A stretch of DNA of 52,231 nucleotides. Source: Actinomycetes bacterium. GTDB taxonomy: Bacteria > Actinomycetota > Acidimicrobiia > Acidimicrobiales > JAMCQF01. The translations under genes were made by a program, and so were the position numbers. The stretch covers positions 1 to 52,231 of the forward strand of contig JAJZBS010000010.1 of the NCBI GenBank assembly GCA_021851885.1, in the 5' to 3' direction. The notes under the pieces were generated by a model, which had not been told where the DNA came from, did no database searches, and worked only from the letters and a program-made list of their open reading frames with translations. Shown here piece by piece: positions 1 through 8,428 of the stretch; position 1 is the stretch's first letter, and each line of letters begins with the position of its first letter.

Positions 1-244
1 TCGTGTCGACGATCTGGACGAGGCTCTGGTCGGGCGCAGGTGATGGTGGCTGCCGGCCCGACGAGAGCGGGAGCATCTTCGCTGCCAGCTGGGCATCCAC
101 CCGCCCGGCGCGCCGTTCGAGCGATCGGGCGAGCGTCGCTCGAAGGTCGTGGCCCATGTTCGTCGTGAACAGCAAACCGCCGATGGCCACCAAGGCAGTC
201 GTGAAGACACATACGACGAGGGCAAGGCGCAAGCGGATCGGCAC
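1..244 (-). CDS. Sensor histidine kinase, N-terminal fragment (cut by window start)
   Basis: This frame is missing from the ORF track because it runs off the window. Reading the minus strand from a GTG at 244 gives about 81 residues: a basic start (VPIRLRLAL), one hydrophobic segment (about residues 8-28) and then a charged, Arg-rich stretch (RATLARSLERRAGRVDAQ). That is the usual beginning of a membrane-bound sensor kinase. The GTG follows immediately after the TAG of the response regulator gene, so the two are almost certainly translationally coupled partners. No HAMP, DHp or ATPase domain is inside the window. The kinase call therefore rests on position and on the N-terminal membrane anchor, not on catalytic motifs. 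Confidence 0.72.
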   Translation of the reverse strand, partial: MPIRLRLALVVCVFTTALVAIGGLLFTTNMGHDLRATLARSLERRAGRVDAQLAAKMLPLSSGRQPPSPAPDQSLVQIVDT

Positions 245-976
245 CTAACGAGCCCCTTCCACGTGCAGCCGCCATCCCACCCTGTGGAGGGTCTGGAGAT
301 CCGAGCAGCCGAACGGTCGGTCGATCTTGCGTCGCAGGCGGGCCACGTACTGGTCCACGACGTTGTCGGAGACGGTCGAGCTCCGTTCCCAGACGGCACC
401 CATGATCGTCCTCCTGGTGAGGACCACGCCGGGGTGCCTGAGGAAGAGCTCGAGTACCTCGAATTCTCGCTTGGTGAGCTCCAACTCGGCGAACCCACGC
501 CAGGCCCTGCGGCTGAGTAGGTCGAGGCGGAGATCGCCGACGACGAGATAGAACGAATCGGGGCGTCGATCCCGGCGCAGGACGGCGCGCAACCTGGCGA
601 CGAGCTCCCCGAGGTCGAAGGGCTTCACAAGGTAGTCGTCAGCTCCGGCATCGAATCCGGCCATCCGCTCGTCGAGCGCGGCGAGCGCAGTGGTCATGAT
701 GACGGGGACCGCATGCTGCTCCCGGCGGATGCGAACACACAGCTCGATTCCGCTGATGCCGGGGAGCATGAGGTCGAGCAAGACGGCACCGAACACGGAG
801 GCGCCGAGCATCGACAGCGCCGACTCGCCGTCGGGCACCGTCGTCACGTCGAACCCCTCCTCGGTGAGATGGCGCTCGAGGGCGCACGCGAGCGCCTCGT
901 CGTCTTCGACGACGAGGACGTTCGTGCCGCGCTCGGACAGAGGGGGTCGGTCGCAGGACCGACCGTCGTTGTCCAT
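245..976 (-). CDS. OmpR/PhoB-family response regulator
   Basis: The protein has 243 residues. Its N-terminal receiver domain carries the acidic pair in LVVEDD (D25/D26), the phospho-acceptor Asp68 in LLDLMLPG and the conserved Lys118 in LVKPF. The C-terminal half (about 145-240) is a winged-helix DNA-binding domain with the TKREFEVLELF and VDQYVARLRRKI signatures of the OmpR class. The ATG lies only 6 bp after the stop of the ABC binding-protein gene, and the kinase GTG starts directly after this gene's stop. The regulator is therefore probably co-transcribed with the sugar-type importer. It most likely senses the transported substrate or the cell-envelope state and may regulate this operon, but that role is inference. 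Confidence 0.93.
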   Translation of the reverse strand: MDNDGRSCDRPPLSERGTNVLVVEDDEALACALERHLTEEGFDVTTVPDGESALSMLGASVFGAVLLDLMLPGISGIELCVRIRREQHAVPVIMTTALAALDERMAGFDAGADDYLVKPFDLGELVARLRAVLRRDRRPDSFYLVVGDLRLDLLSRRAWRGFAELELTKREFEVLELFLRHPGVVLTRRTIMGAVWERSSTVSDNVVDQYVARLRRKIDRPFGCSDLQTLHRVGWRLHVEGAR

Positions 977-982
977 CTTTCC

Positions 983-2365
983 CTACAGCGCGCTGGCGCC
1001 GCTCATGTAGGAGTTGCCCTGCTGGTCGAGGGTGTGGAGCCCGGTGGCGACGCCCTGCTTGCCCTCGACGACCTCGAGAAAGGTCGCGTCGAGGGACGAC
1101 TGTACTTCCTTGTAGCGGTCGCTGATCGGGCGGGGGTACGTGTCCGGTGACTCGGTGGCCGTGATGGTTGCCGACTCGCCGGGGTGACTTGCCAGGAATG
1201 ATGAGGGCATGGCGGCCACACCGGCCTTCGTCTCGGGCGGGAAGCCGGTGTGCTCGGCCCAGTAGACCTGCTGCGATGGTTCGAACCACCACTGGACGAA
1301 GGTCCACGCCGCCTGGTCCTGGGTGTGCGTGTGGCCCTTGGGGAGGACGAAGCCGAGCCCCTGGGCCACGTTGTAGGCGCTGCCGGTCGAACCGGCTGGC
1401 TCGACGAAGGCACCCACGGGGAATTTGCCACCGACGGCGTCCAGGGTCTTCTGGTATCCGGCGGACGTCCCGTCGATCATGGCCATTTTGCCGGCAGCCA
1501 GGTCTTCACGGAGAGAGGTCCCGTGACCGAAGACGAGGTCGCCGTCCGCATACAGCGTGTGGAAGTACGAGAAGGTGCTGATGCCAGCGGGTGTGTTGAA
1601 GTCGACGGCGGTCCCGGTGGTGTTGCCGCCCTTCAACATCGTCCCGCCGTTGCTCATGAATGCCGGGAGAATATGGGCCGACGAGTCCTTCCAACCGATG
1701 GGGATGACCCCGATGGCCTTCAACTTCGCCGCGTCGGCTGCGAGCGCCGTCCAGGTCGCAGGTGGGGTCGTGATGCCGGCCTTGGCGAAGAGCGTCTGGT
1801 TGTAGTCGACGATCGATACCTTCGTATCGGCCTGGAGCCGGAAGTGCTGGCCATGTACCTCGCCGTTCTTCCACACGGCAGGGAGGACGTTGGCCTTGTC
1901 GACGACCGAGCTGTTTGCCATGAAGGTGTTCCACGACACGAGCGCGTGGGCTTTCACATACTGACCGTCGTAGTGGCTGATCTCCGCGAGGACGGGGGGG
2001 TCACCGGCGGCCGTTGCCGCGAGCAGCTTCTTCGACGCTTTGGTTACCGTGACGTCGACCCGGATGCTCGGGTGGGAGGCGTTGAACTCGGCGACCAGCG
2101 CGCTGACCGCGTCACCGACGGGACCGCCGTTGTGGGACTCCCACAAGCTGACGGTCGTCACCTGCGCACTCGAAGCCGACTTCGAAGCTGACGGTGCGCT
2201 TGACCCGCACGCCGCCAGAGCCATGCCACCGGCGGCGACCAGTACCGCCGTCCAACGGAGGCGTCCTTGCCGTAGCGTCCCATCGGCTCGCCGTGCGCGC
2301 CCGGTGCAGTGGCTGTGCACCTCAAGCGGGCGGTCGGGCCCGGTGACGCCCTGCATGCTCATCAT
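983..2365 (-). CDS. ABC transporter extracellular solute-binding lipoprotein (family 1, carbohydrate type)
   Basis: From the chosen ATG (AGGAGGAG lies about 8 bp upstream) the product has 460 residues. The track ORF starts 120 bp earlier, but no ribosome site supports that start. After a long basic n-region comes a hydrophobic stretch ending in the lipobox LAAC-G, then a Ser/Ala-rich linker. This predicts an exported, lipid-anchored protein. The mature part has the SBP family 1 pattern (SLWESHNGGP, VAEFNASHPSIRVDV, IDGTSAGYQ, WWFEPSQQVYWAEHTGFPP), as in maltose, glycerol-3-phosphate and oligosaccharide binders. It is followed by the response regulator after 6 bp and preceded by the permease gene across a 116-bp gap. 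The substrate cannot be told from sequence alone. Confidence 0.9.
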   Translation of the reverse strand: MMSMQGVTGPDRPLEVHSHCTGRARRADGTLRQGRLRWTAVLVAAGGMALAACGSSAPSASKSASSAQVTTVSLWESHNGGPVGDAVSALVAEFNASHPSIRVDVTVTKASKKLLAATAAGDPPVLAEISHYDGQYVKAHALVSWNTFMANSSVVDKANVLPAVWKNGEVHGQHFRLQADTKVSIVDYNQTLFAKAGITTPPATWTALAADAAKLKAIGVIPIGWKDSSAHILPAFMSNGGTMLKGGNTTGTAVDFNTPAGISTFSYFHTLYADGDLVFGHGTSLREDLAAGKMAMIDGTSAGYQKTLDAVGGKFPVGAFVEPAGSTGSAYNVAQGLGFVLPKGHTHTQDQAAWTFVQWWFEPSQQVYWAEHTGFPPETKAGVAAMPSSFLASHPGESATITATESPDTYPRPISDRYKEVQSSLDATFLEVVEGKQGVATGLHTLDQQGNSYMSGASAL

Positions 2366-2481
2366 GTGCCTGTCTCCTCCTGTTGGGAATGGTGATGGGT
2401 GGACTGGGGTATGAAGGGCTCTGCTCGCCGATGCTCGGCGAACCCGTTGGTCGTTCGTCGACCGGTCCGTGTTCTCGGGGA

Positions 2482-3315
2482 TCAACGGTTGACTCCGCTG
2501 TCACGCCCGGCGACCCCGTTGACGATGTGACGTTGGAGCGCCAGGAAGACGATGACGATGGGGACGAGGGCGAGCAGGACCGCCGAGGTGAGCTTCCGCC
2601 AGTTCGCCTCGAAGGTTTGCATGTAGTGGCTGAGCGCCACCTCGATGGGTTGCACCGAGTGCGACGTCGTCATGATGAGCGGCCACTGGAATTGGTTCCA
2701 CGACGTGATGAACGTGAGGAGGGTGACTGTCACGACGGCCGGCCTGGCCAGTGGGACGGCGACTCGCCGGATGTAACGGAGGTGGCCGACTCCCTCGAGG
2801 CGGGCGGCCTCCCAGTACTCACGTGGGAGACCCTTGAAGAACTGGCGGAAGAGGAAGACGCCGAACGTGCTGGCAGCGAAGGGCAGGATCTGGATGGCGT
2901 AGGTGTTCAGCAGGTGGAGGTGGAGCGCCACCGAGTACTGGGGGACGAGGAGTGCCTGGCCGGGGAGCATCATGACGCCAATGGTCATGAGGAAGAGCAA
3001 GTTGTTCCCCCGGAAATTGAGCTCGGCCAGCGCGTACCCCGCCATGGCTGACGTGACGAGGACGAGCAGCACCGTCGAACCCGAGACGAGGATCGTGTTC
3101 GCCATCGCCCGCAGCCAGTCCGTGTGGGAGACGACGTAGGTGAAGGCCCCGGTGTGCAGGCTTGGGACGAAGCGTGGCGGGATCGAGTAGACGCCGCCGT
3201 GCGTGTTGAACGCCGTCACCACGACCCAGTAGAGAGGGAAGGAGAAGGCGGCGGCCACGAGGAACAGGGCCACCTGGTGGGCGATCCGGGAGAGGCGCAC
3301 AGGTCGGCCGCTCAC
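2482..3315 (-). CDS. ABC transporter inner-membrane permease, MalG type
   Basis: The track ORF begins far upstream inside the previous gene. The likely start is the GTG at 3315, whose last two bases form the TGA of the upstream permease gene (GTGA overlap). That gives 277 residues, normal for MalG/UgpE proteins. It has about six hydrophobic segments (first: VALFLVAAAFSFPLYWVVVTAF) and the cytoplasmic EAA loop (EYWEAARLEGVGHLRYIRRVAVPLARPA region), which docks on the ATPase. With the MalF-type partner it forms the translocation channel for the substrate bound by the downstream lipoprotein. Confidence 0.92.
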   Translation of the reverse strand: MSGRPVRLSRIAHQVALFLVAAAFSFPLYWVVVTAFNTHGGVYSIPPRFVPSLHTGAFTYVVSHTDWLRAMANTILVSGSTVLLVLVTSAMAGYALAELNFRGNNLLFLMTIGVMMLPGQALLVPQYSVALHLHLLNTYAIQILPFAASTFGVFLFRQFFKGLPREYWEAARLEGVGHLRYIRRVAVPLARPAVVTVTLLTFITSWNQFQWPLIMTTSHSVQPIEVALSHYMQTFEANWRKLTSAVLLALVPIVIVFLALQRHIVNGVAGRDSGVNR

Positions 3316-4325
3316 CGGTAGAAGACGACGCGATTCGAGATCCACCGCTGGATCAGCGTGAGGGTCATGATGATGGCGAACAGGATGAGGCTCATGGCGG
3401 CAGCCAAGCTGAAGTGCCCGTAGACGAACGCCGTCTGGTACACGAGCAGCGCGTCGGTCGTTGTGGCGAACGCCGGCCCTCCCGCTCCGCCGTGCGGTCC
3501 GCCGGTCATCGTGTAGATCTGCGAGAACGCCTGCCACGTGTTGACGGTCGACAGCACCACGACAAAGAACGTCGTCGGCGAGATGAGGGGCCAGATGATC
3601 CGGGAGAAGATCTGGTGGCGCCGGGCACCGTCGAGCCGGGCCACCTCGACGAGCTCTCGAGGGACGCTCGCCAGCCCGGCCAGGAAGATGATCACGTAGA
3701 GGCCGAGCGAGTGCCAGAGGCTGTCGATCATCACGGCGGGCAACGCCCAGTGGACGCTCTGCAGCCACCCGAGCGCCGGCAGCCCCACGCTCGTGAGGAC
3801 GAAGTTGGCCAACCCGAAACGGGGATTGAAGATCCAGACCCAGATGATGGCCGTGGCCACCACGGGGGTGACGTGCGGGAGAAAGACCGCACCTCGCCAG
3901 ATCCCACCACCTCGCCGGGCCAGCCCGTCCTTCAACAGCAGCGCGATGCCCAGCGCCAGCAGCACCGTGGCCGGGATCATCACCAGGGTGTAGTAGGCGG
4001 AGGTGACGAGCGAGCGGACGAAGAGGGGTTGGGCGAAGAGGACGCGGAAGTTGTGCAGGCCGACAAACCTCGTCGCCGACGAGAGGATGCCCCAGTGGAA
4101 GAAGGCGATGTAGAAGAGATAGGCGGCCGGCACGTAGAAGAACACGATGAAGATGGCCGTCACCGGCAGCATCAGGCCATAGGCGGTCAGTCGGTCCTGC
4201 AGACGTCGAAAGCGAGGGGGGAGGAGGCTTCGCTTCGGGCGTTCCCTACCGGCACGAGAAGGGGCGCCCTCAGCCGAGACCGTCCGCGGCGCGGCGTCGA
4301 CGTCGGCAGCGGAGACGGCCGTCAC
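3312..4325 (-). CDS. ABC transporter inner-membrane permease, MalF/UgpA type
   Basis: The product has 337 residues and starts at a GTG that overlaps the stop of the ATPase gene (GTGA). A Pro/Arg-rich cytoplasmic N-terminus of about 45 residues precedes six membrane segments, beginning with YGLMLPVTAIFIVFFYVPAAY. The EAA motif (ELVEVARLDGARRHQIFSRIIWPLISP region, about residue 225) is clear. The length and membrane layout match the first permease of sugar importers of the CUT1 class. It is translationally coupled to both neighbours, so ATPase and the two channel subunits should be made in matched amounts. Confidence 0.92.
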   Translation of the reverse strand: MTAVSAADVDAAPRTVSAEGAPSRAGRERPKRSLLPPRFRRLQDRLTAYGLMLPVTAIFIVFFYVPAAYLFYIAFFHWGILSSATRFVGLHNFRVLFAQPLFVRSLVTSAYYTLVMIPATVLLALGIALLLKDGLARRGGGIWRGAVFLPHVTPVVATAIIWVWIFNPRFGLANFVLTSVGLPALGWLQSVHWALPAVMIDSLWHSLGLYVIIFLAGLASVPRELVEVARLDGARRHQIFSRIIWPLISPTTFFVVVLSTVNTWQAFSQIYTMTGGPHGGAGGPAFATTTDALLVYQTAFVYGHFSLAAAMSLILFAIIMTLTLIQRWISNRVVFYR

Positions 4326-5629
4326 CGCATGGCCTCCGATGTGGCGAATCCTTGAGCCGCTGCGAGTGCGTCAGATGTGACCTTGGGCGGCATCGTCCAG
4401 GTCGGAGTTGCCGCTTGCGCCGGACCCCACCGACGTCCCGAATGGTCGCTCTCGATGCCCTCGGGCGCCCGGCGAGCGTCCTGCCCGCTGCCGGCTACAT
4501 CGACGGTAGCGATGCGAGCAGCGGAGTTCGCATCGAAGAGGTGTACCGCCCATAGCGGGGCTGTCAACTGGACTGGGTCACCCGGCTCGGTCTCATATGA
4601 CGCGTCGAGGCGGGCTATCACTCGCTGTCCAACCCTTGCGCCGTCCTCGAGCCGTGCATGCAGTTGGACGTGACTTCCGAGATGCTCGCTGAGCTCCGCC
4701 CGGCAAGTCAGCAGGAGCTCGGATCCCCCTGCCGGTTGTCCCTTACCGGCCCGATGGGCGGCGGTGGCGAGGTGCTCGGGCCTGACGCCGACCGTGACCG
4801 TTGGGCCGGTGCGTTCGAGGAGCGGGAGATAGGAGCGGGGAAGGCGTACCGCCCCACCGAGACAGACCGCCTCGCCCTGGTCCTCCCAGGGGAGGGTCCA
4901 GAGGTTCATGCCAGGTGAACCGATGAACCCAGCTACAAACGTGTCGGCCGGCCACCGGTAGATGTCGGCGGGTGTACCGTCCTGTGCCACCCGGCCACCG
5001 TTCATGACGACCACCCGGTCGGCCAGCGTGAGCGCTTCGCCTTGGTCGTGGGTGACGTAGAGGGTGGTGATCTTCAGCTCGCGGTGAAGGCGAGCGAGCT
5101 CGAGGCGGGTCTGCTCGCGGAGGTTCGCATCGAGATTGGAGAGCGGTTCGTCCATCAGGAAGACCGACGGTTCCCGCACGAGGGCCCTGCCCAGGGCGAC
5201 GCGCTGCCGCTGGCCGCCGGAGAGCTCCTTTGGGCGCCGGTCGAGGAGGTCGGCCAATCCGAGCAGCTCAGCGATGTCGTTGACGCGTCGAACGACCTCG
5301 GACTTCGAGGTCCGTTGGGCCTGCATCCCGAACGCGAGGTTCCTGAACACGGTCATATGTGGGTAGAGGGCGTAATTCTGGAACACCATGCCCACGTTCC
5401 GGCGGTCCGGCGGTACGTCGTTCACCACCTTGTCGTCGAAGCGGACCTCGCCGTCGGACACTTGCTCCAGCCCGGCGACGAGGCGGAGGGTGGTCGTCTT
5501 TCCGCATCCCGACGGCCCGAGCAGCACGACGAATTCGCCTTCGGCGATGTCGAGATCCACGCCGTCCACGGCGGCTTCGGTGCTCTTTCCATAGCATTTC
5601 GAAAGGCCGCGCAGTGCGATCGATGCCAT
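4322..5629 (-). CDS. ABC transporter ATPase, MsmK/UgpC (CUT1) type
   Basis: The nucleotide-binding domain has all motifs in order: Walker A GPSGCGKTT, Q-loop VFQNYALYPHMTV, signature LSGGQRQRVALGRALV, Walker B VFLMDEPLSNLD and the switch His in YVTHDQ. The region after about residue 235 is the OB-like regulatory domain typical of MalK/UgpC (GSPGMNLW..., VGVRPEHLA). The last 60 or so residues are an unusual Pro/Ala-rich tail, so the protein (435 aa) is longer than a typical MalK (about 370). I chose the ATG at 5629 over the TTG one codon upstream because GGAGGA sits about 4-8 bp before it. This is the first gene of the minus-strand operon. Confidence 0.93.
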   Translation of the reverse strand: MASIALRGLSKCYGKSTEAAVDGVDLDIAEGEFVVLLGPSGCGKTTTLRLVAGLEQVSDGEVRFDDKVVNDVPPDRRNVGMVFQNYALYPHMTVFRNLAFGMQAQRTSKSEVVRRVNDIAELLGLADLLDRRPKELSGGQRQRVALGRALVREPSVFLMDEPLSNLDANLREQTRLELARLHRELKITTLYVTHDQGEALTLADRVVVMNGGRVAQDGTPADIYRWPADTFVAGFIGSPGMNLWTLPWEDQGEAVCLGGAVRLPRSYLPLLERTGPTVTVGVRPEHLATAAHRAGKGQPAGGSELLLTCRAELSEHLGSHVQLHARLEDGARVGQRVIARLDASYETEPGDPVQLTAPLWAVHLFDANSAARIATVDVAGSGQDARRAPEGIESDHSGRRWGPAQAATPTWTMPPKVTSDALAAAQGFATSEAMR

Positions 5630-5993
5630 CAACTCCTCCTACCGGAGAGGCGTTCTCCAAGCCAGACCGACTCGCGGTGAGTCGCTCCGGTCGGGACCGT
5701 CGAATGACTCGGGTGGCGGTCACCCGTGCCTCGCTTGGAACCATATGGAGGGGTGATGACCGGCCCGTCACATGCACCTGACTGGTCCATGAACTGCTCA
5801 CGAAACTTCTGTCAGCAAGCCATGTACTGCAGTTCAGAACCTCGGTCCGGTCGAGGTACCGGCTGGTGGGAGGCCTTCTCGCAGGATCTCGCCGTTTGGA
5901 TTGACATGGGGCCAGCGGGACGGACCGGGCCGCGAACGTGCAGGCGCCGCCGGTCCCGCTGGCCTCCTCGCGCCCCCGGCAGCGGTGGCGGCT
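5630..5993. other. Intergenic region upstream of the sugar-type ABC operon
   Basis: This 364-bp stretch separates the first ABC gene from the stop of the threonine aldolase gene, and both read on the minus strand. It should contain the promoter of the importer operon. No good -35/-10 pair stands out. The visible structure is an 8-bp inverted repeat, TGAACTGC (5790-5797) and GCAGTTCA (5829-5836), separated by 31 bp, which could be a pair of regulator half-sites, plus the strong stem-loop listed separately. The short ORFs in the track here lack recognisable protein features. Confidence 0.45.
5910..5964 (-). terminator. Long stem-loop downstream of threonine aldolase
   Basis: There is a perfect 12-bp inverted repeat, GGCCAGCGGGAC (5910-5921) and GTCCCGCTGGCC (5953-5964), with a 31-nt GC-rich loop. 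It starts 30 bp after the stop of the minus-strand aldolase gene, so it probably ends that transcript. There is no T-run, which is common for GC-rich actinobacterial terminators. Confidence 0.5.
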
Positions 5994-7025
5994 TCAGGTG
6001 CTGAGTTCAGAGACGTCGTCGAGGTCACCGAGGAGCGTGGCCACGTCGTCGGCGGTGGTGGCCCACGAGCACATGAGCCGGGTCACGCCGTTCACGACCT
6101 CGTGGAGGACCCACCCGCGCTCGAAGAGGGCTCGCACGTCGCCGCTGGAGAAGCGGGCGAACACGCCGTTCGCCTCCACCGGGTGCGCGAGCTCGACGCC
6201 CCGTGCCCGGAGCCCGTCGGCCAGCAGGGCGGCCATGGCATTGGCGTGCGCGGCGCGGGTGAGCCAGCTGCCGTCGGCCAGCATGGCCTGCCACGGTGCA
6301 GCCAGGAACCGCATCTTCGACGCCAGTTGCCCGCCCTGCTTGCAGCGGTAGGCGAACTCGGTAGACAACGTGCGGTCGAAGAACACCACGGCTTCGCCCA
6401 TGCCCATCCCGTTCTTGGTCCCGCCCAGGCTGAGCACGTCGACCCCGGCGCGCCAGGTGATGTCGGCCGGGTCGCACCCGAGGCCGGCCACCGCGTTGGC
6501 GAAGCGTGCGCCGTCCATGTGCACGTGCATCCCGAGGGAGGACGCGACGCCCGACAGGGCGGTGAGGTCCTCCGCCCGGTACAGGGTGCCCACCTCGGTG
6601 GCCTGGGTGACGGACAGCACGCGCGGGGTGGGGAAGTGGATGTCCGAGCGTCTGGTGGCGAGGACCCGCACGGCCTCCGGATCGAGGCGGCCGTCCTCCC
6701 CTCCCGCCAGCCACAGCTTGGCGCCGTTGGAGAAGAACTCCGGCGCGCCGCACTCGTCCGTCTCGATGTGGGCCAGCTCGTGGCAGACGACGCTGTGGTA
6801 TGGCTGGCACAGGGCGGCCAGGGCCAGGGAGTTGGCCGCTGTCCCGTTGAACACGAAGTACACGTCGCAGTCGGTGCCGAACAGGTCCCGGATGGCATCG
6901 GCCGCCCCGGCCGTCCACGGGTCCTCGCCGTAGGAGGGGGTGGCGCCGGCCTGAGCTGCGTCGATGGCGGCACGGGCCTCCGGGCACCATCCCACCGTGT
7001 TGTCGCTGGCGAAGTCGTGGCGCAT
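5994..7025 (-). CDS. Low-specificity L-threonine aldolase-like PLP enzyme
   Basis: The product has 343 residues from the ATG at 7025 (MRHDFASDNT). The track start at 7103 adds a Gly/Pro-rich leader unlike the family. The LtaE/beta-eliminating-lyase features are present: an N-terminal FASDNTVG, FVFNGTAANSLAL, the HIETDECGAPE segment, HVHMDGARFANA around the cofactor Asp, and the Schiff-base lysine in LSLGGTKNGMG. The family cleaves L-threonine or allo-threonine to glycine and acetaldehyde and works on related beta-hydroxy amino acids. It stands alone, with the glycosidase-like gene ending 90 bp upstream on the same strand. Confidence 0.92.
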   Translation of the reverse strand: MRHDFASDNTVGWCPEARAAIDAAQAGATPSYGEDPWTAGAADAIRDLFGTDCDVYFVFNGTAANSLALAALCQPYHSVVCHELAHIETDECGAPEFFSNGAKLWLAGGEDGRLDPEAVRVLATRRSDIHFPTPRVLSVTQATEVGTLYRAEDLTALSGVASSLGMHVHMDGARFANAVAGLGCDPADITWRAGVDVLSLGGTKNGMGMGEAVVFFDRTLSTEFAYRCKQGGQLASKMRFLAAPWQAMLADGSWLTRAAHANAMAALLADGLRARGVELAHPVEANGVFARFSSGDVRALFERGWVLHEVVNGVTRLMCSWATTADDVATLLGDLDDVSELST

Positions 7026-7115
7026 CGGCCCTACCTTGCCAGCCGTGGCCGGTGCCGCGCTGATGCCGCCAGGTCCGGCACCGCCGCCCGCCGGCAGCGC
7101 CACCAGCTGTCAACT

Positions 7116-8279
7116 TCAGCCGGCGAGTGTCGGGCGGGCCGACATGGTGACGAAGTCGCGAGCCCACCATGACTCGAAGAACGTCCAGGGTCCCTGGACG
7201 GTGGTCGCCAGCAGCTTGGTCCCGTTCGACGGTGAGGCCAGACCGCCCGGCGGCGGGTCGTAGGTGGCGAAGTCTGGCCAATCGGGGTTGATGTCGAGCT
7301 GCATCCCCCGCACCACGCCCGCCCGTGCGAGGAGCTGGGCCAGCTGGAGCGGGGAGAGGGCGGGACCCGCCGCGTACACCAGCGCACCGTCTGCCGTGAC
7401 CCCGACGCCCGAACGCCACTGGTTCTCGATCCCCGGCACCGATGACGCGCACGACGTCGCTCCACAGGTCGCGCCCCACGAGAGCCAGTCGGGACCGGCG
7501 GCCTGGGCGGTCGGTTGGCCGCTGGCGACGAGGGGCACCAGGTTCTGGCGGACGCTGACGACGTCGGGGGCCATGGTCACGTCGGTCCCCCAGGCGCCCA
7601 CGTTCACGTTCCCCCCCGTCGTGATGACGAGGGACGCCGCGCCCTGCTGGAGGGGAACCACGGTTCGACCGTCGGTGTAGTAGCCGCCCCCGGCCACGTT
7701 CATCATGAACCCGCCGTTGAACGCGGCCACCAGCGACGCCGCCTGGGCGGGCTGGATGGGTGCGCTGTAGCGGTAGGGGCCGCCGCCCGGGCTGCGCGAT
7801 CCCGAGTAGAGGCGGGCGGAGAGCAGGCGGGTGTCCATCCATGCGACCCCGGCCGGCTGCGAGCCGCCCGGGGGCACGAGCGTCGTCTCGTAGACGGCCG
7901 GGACCCCGCCCACCAGCCGTCCGGCCGGCTGCCAGGTGCCCTGGCCGGGGGTGGAGGAGCCGAACGGCGCCAGCGGGGCCGGTGGTGCCAGGGGTGCGTT
8001 CGGGCCCGGGATGGCGCTTCCCTGGGCACCGGTGCCGTGCGATGCGGGGCTCGTCCCGGCAGGAGCCGTCCCCGCCGCCCCCGCCGGCCGGCCGTTGGGT
8101 GCCGCGGGCCGGGCGGGACCCGGCCCGATCCGGCGGACGGGCGCGGTGGCGGCGACGGTGGTGGCACATCCGGAAGCGACGACGGCCACAGCGACGAGAG
8201 TCGGGGCCACCAGGGCGACGAGGGTGGAGCGGGCACGACGGCGTGCCGGCCGGCTGGCGGGCCGGTGGGGTGGTGGCAT
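7116..8279 (-). CDS. Secreted phosphodiester glycosidase (NAGPA/DUF2233)-like lipoprotein
   Basis: The product has 387 residues from the ATG at 8279; an in-frame GTG lies just before it, and the track start at 8354 is longer. A basic n-region and hydrophobic core (TLVALVAPTLVAVAVVA) end in a lipobox-like SGC, followed by a Pro/Gly/Ala-rich linker of about 70 residues. The C-terminal domain shows the phosphodiester glycosidase pattern (AAFNGGFMMN, GYYTDGRTVVPLQQGAASLVI, GVTADGALVYAAGP, GMQLDINPDW). The eukaryotic relative uncovers mannose-6-phosphate; bacterial members act on envelope or exopolysaccharide linkages, with specificity mostly unknown. It is divergent from the TetR gene. Confidence 0.78.
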   Translation of the reverse strand: MPPPHRPASRPARRRARSTLVALVAPTLVAVAVVASGCATTVAATAPVRRIGPGPARPAAPNGRPAGAAGTAPAGTSPASHGTGAQGSAIPGPNAPLAPPAPLAPFGSSTPGQGTWQPAGRLVGGVPAVYETTLVPPGGSQPAGVAWMDTRLLSARLYSGSRSPGGGPYRYSAPIQPAQAASLVAAFNGGFMMNVAGGGYYTDGRTVVPLQQGAASLVITTGGNVNVGAWGTDVTMAPDVVSVRQNLVPLVASGQPTAQAAGPDWLSWGATCGATSCASSVPGIENQWRSGVGVTADGALVYAAGPALSPLQLAQLLARAGVVRGMQLDINPDWPDFATYDPPPGGLASPSNGTKLLATTVQGPWTFFESWWARDFVTMSARPTLAG

Positions 8280-8428
8280 CACCCCCAGGGTAGGGACCGG
8301 CGGCGGCCATGGGTCGGCGCCCCCCGGAGCCGTTGTGTCTCCCTGCCGCCTCATGCCCCATCCTCCGGGAACAGTGGTTGACTACCTCATCGCGTTCCTC
8401 CAGTGCCCCTCCCTGCACGGTCGGTACG

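Noticed and set aside
8378-8385. TTGACTAC upstream of the TetR gene as an autoregulatory dyad
   Set aside because: Only one half-site is present; the expected left arm reads CGGGAAC. A single 7-mer match can arise by chance.
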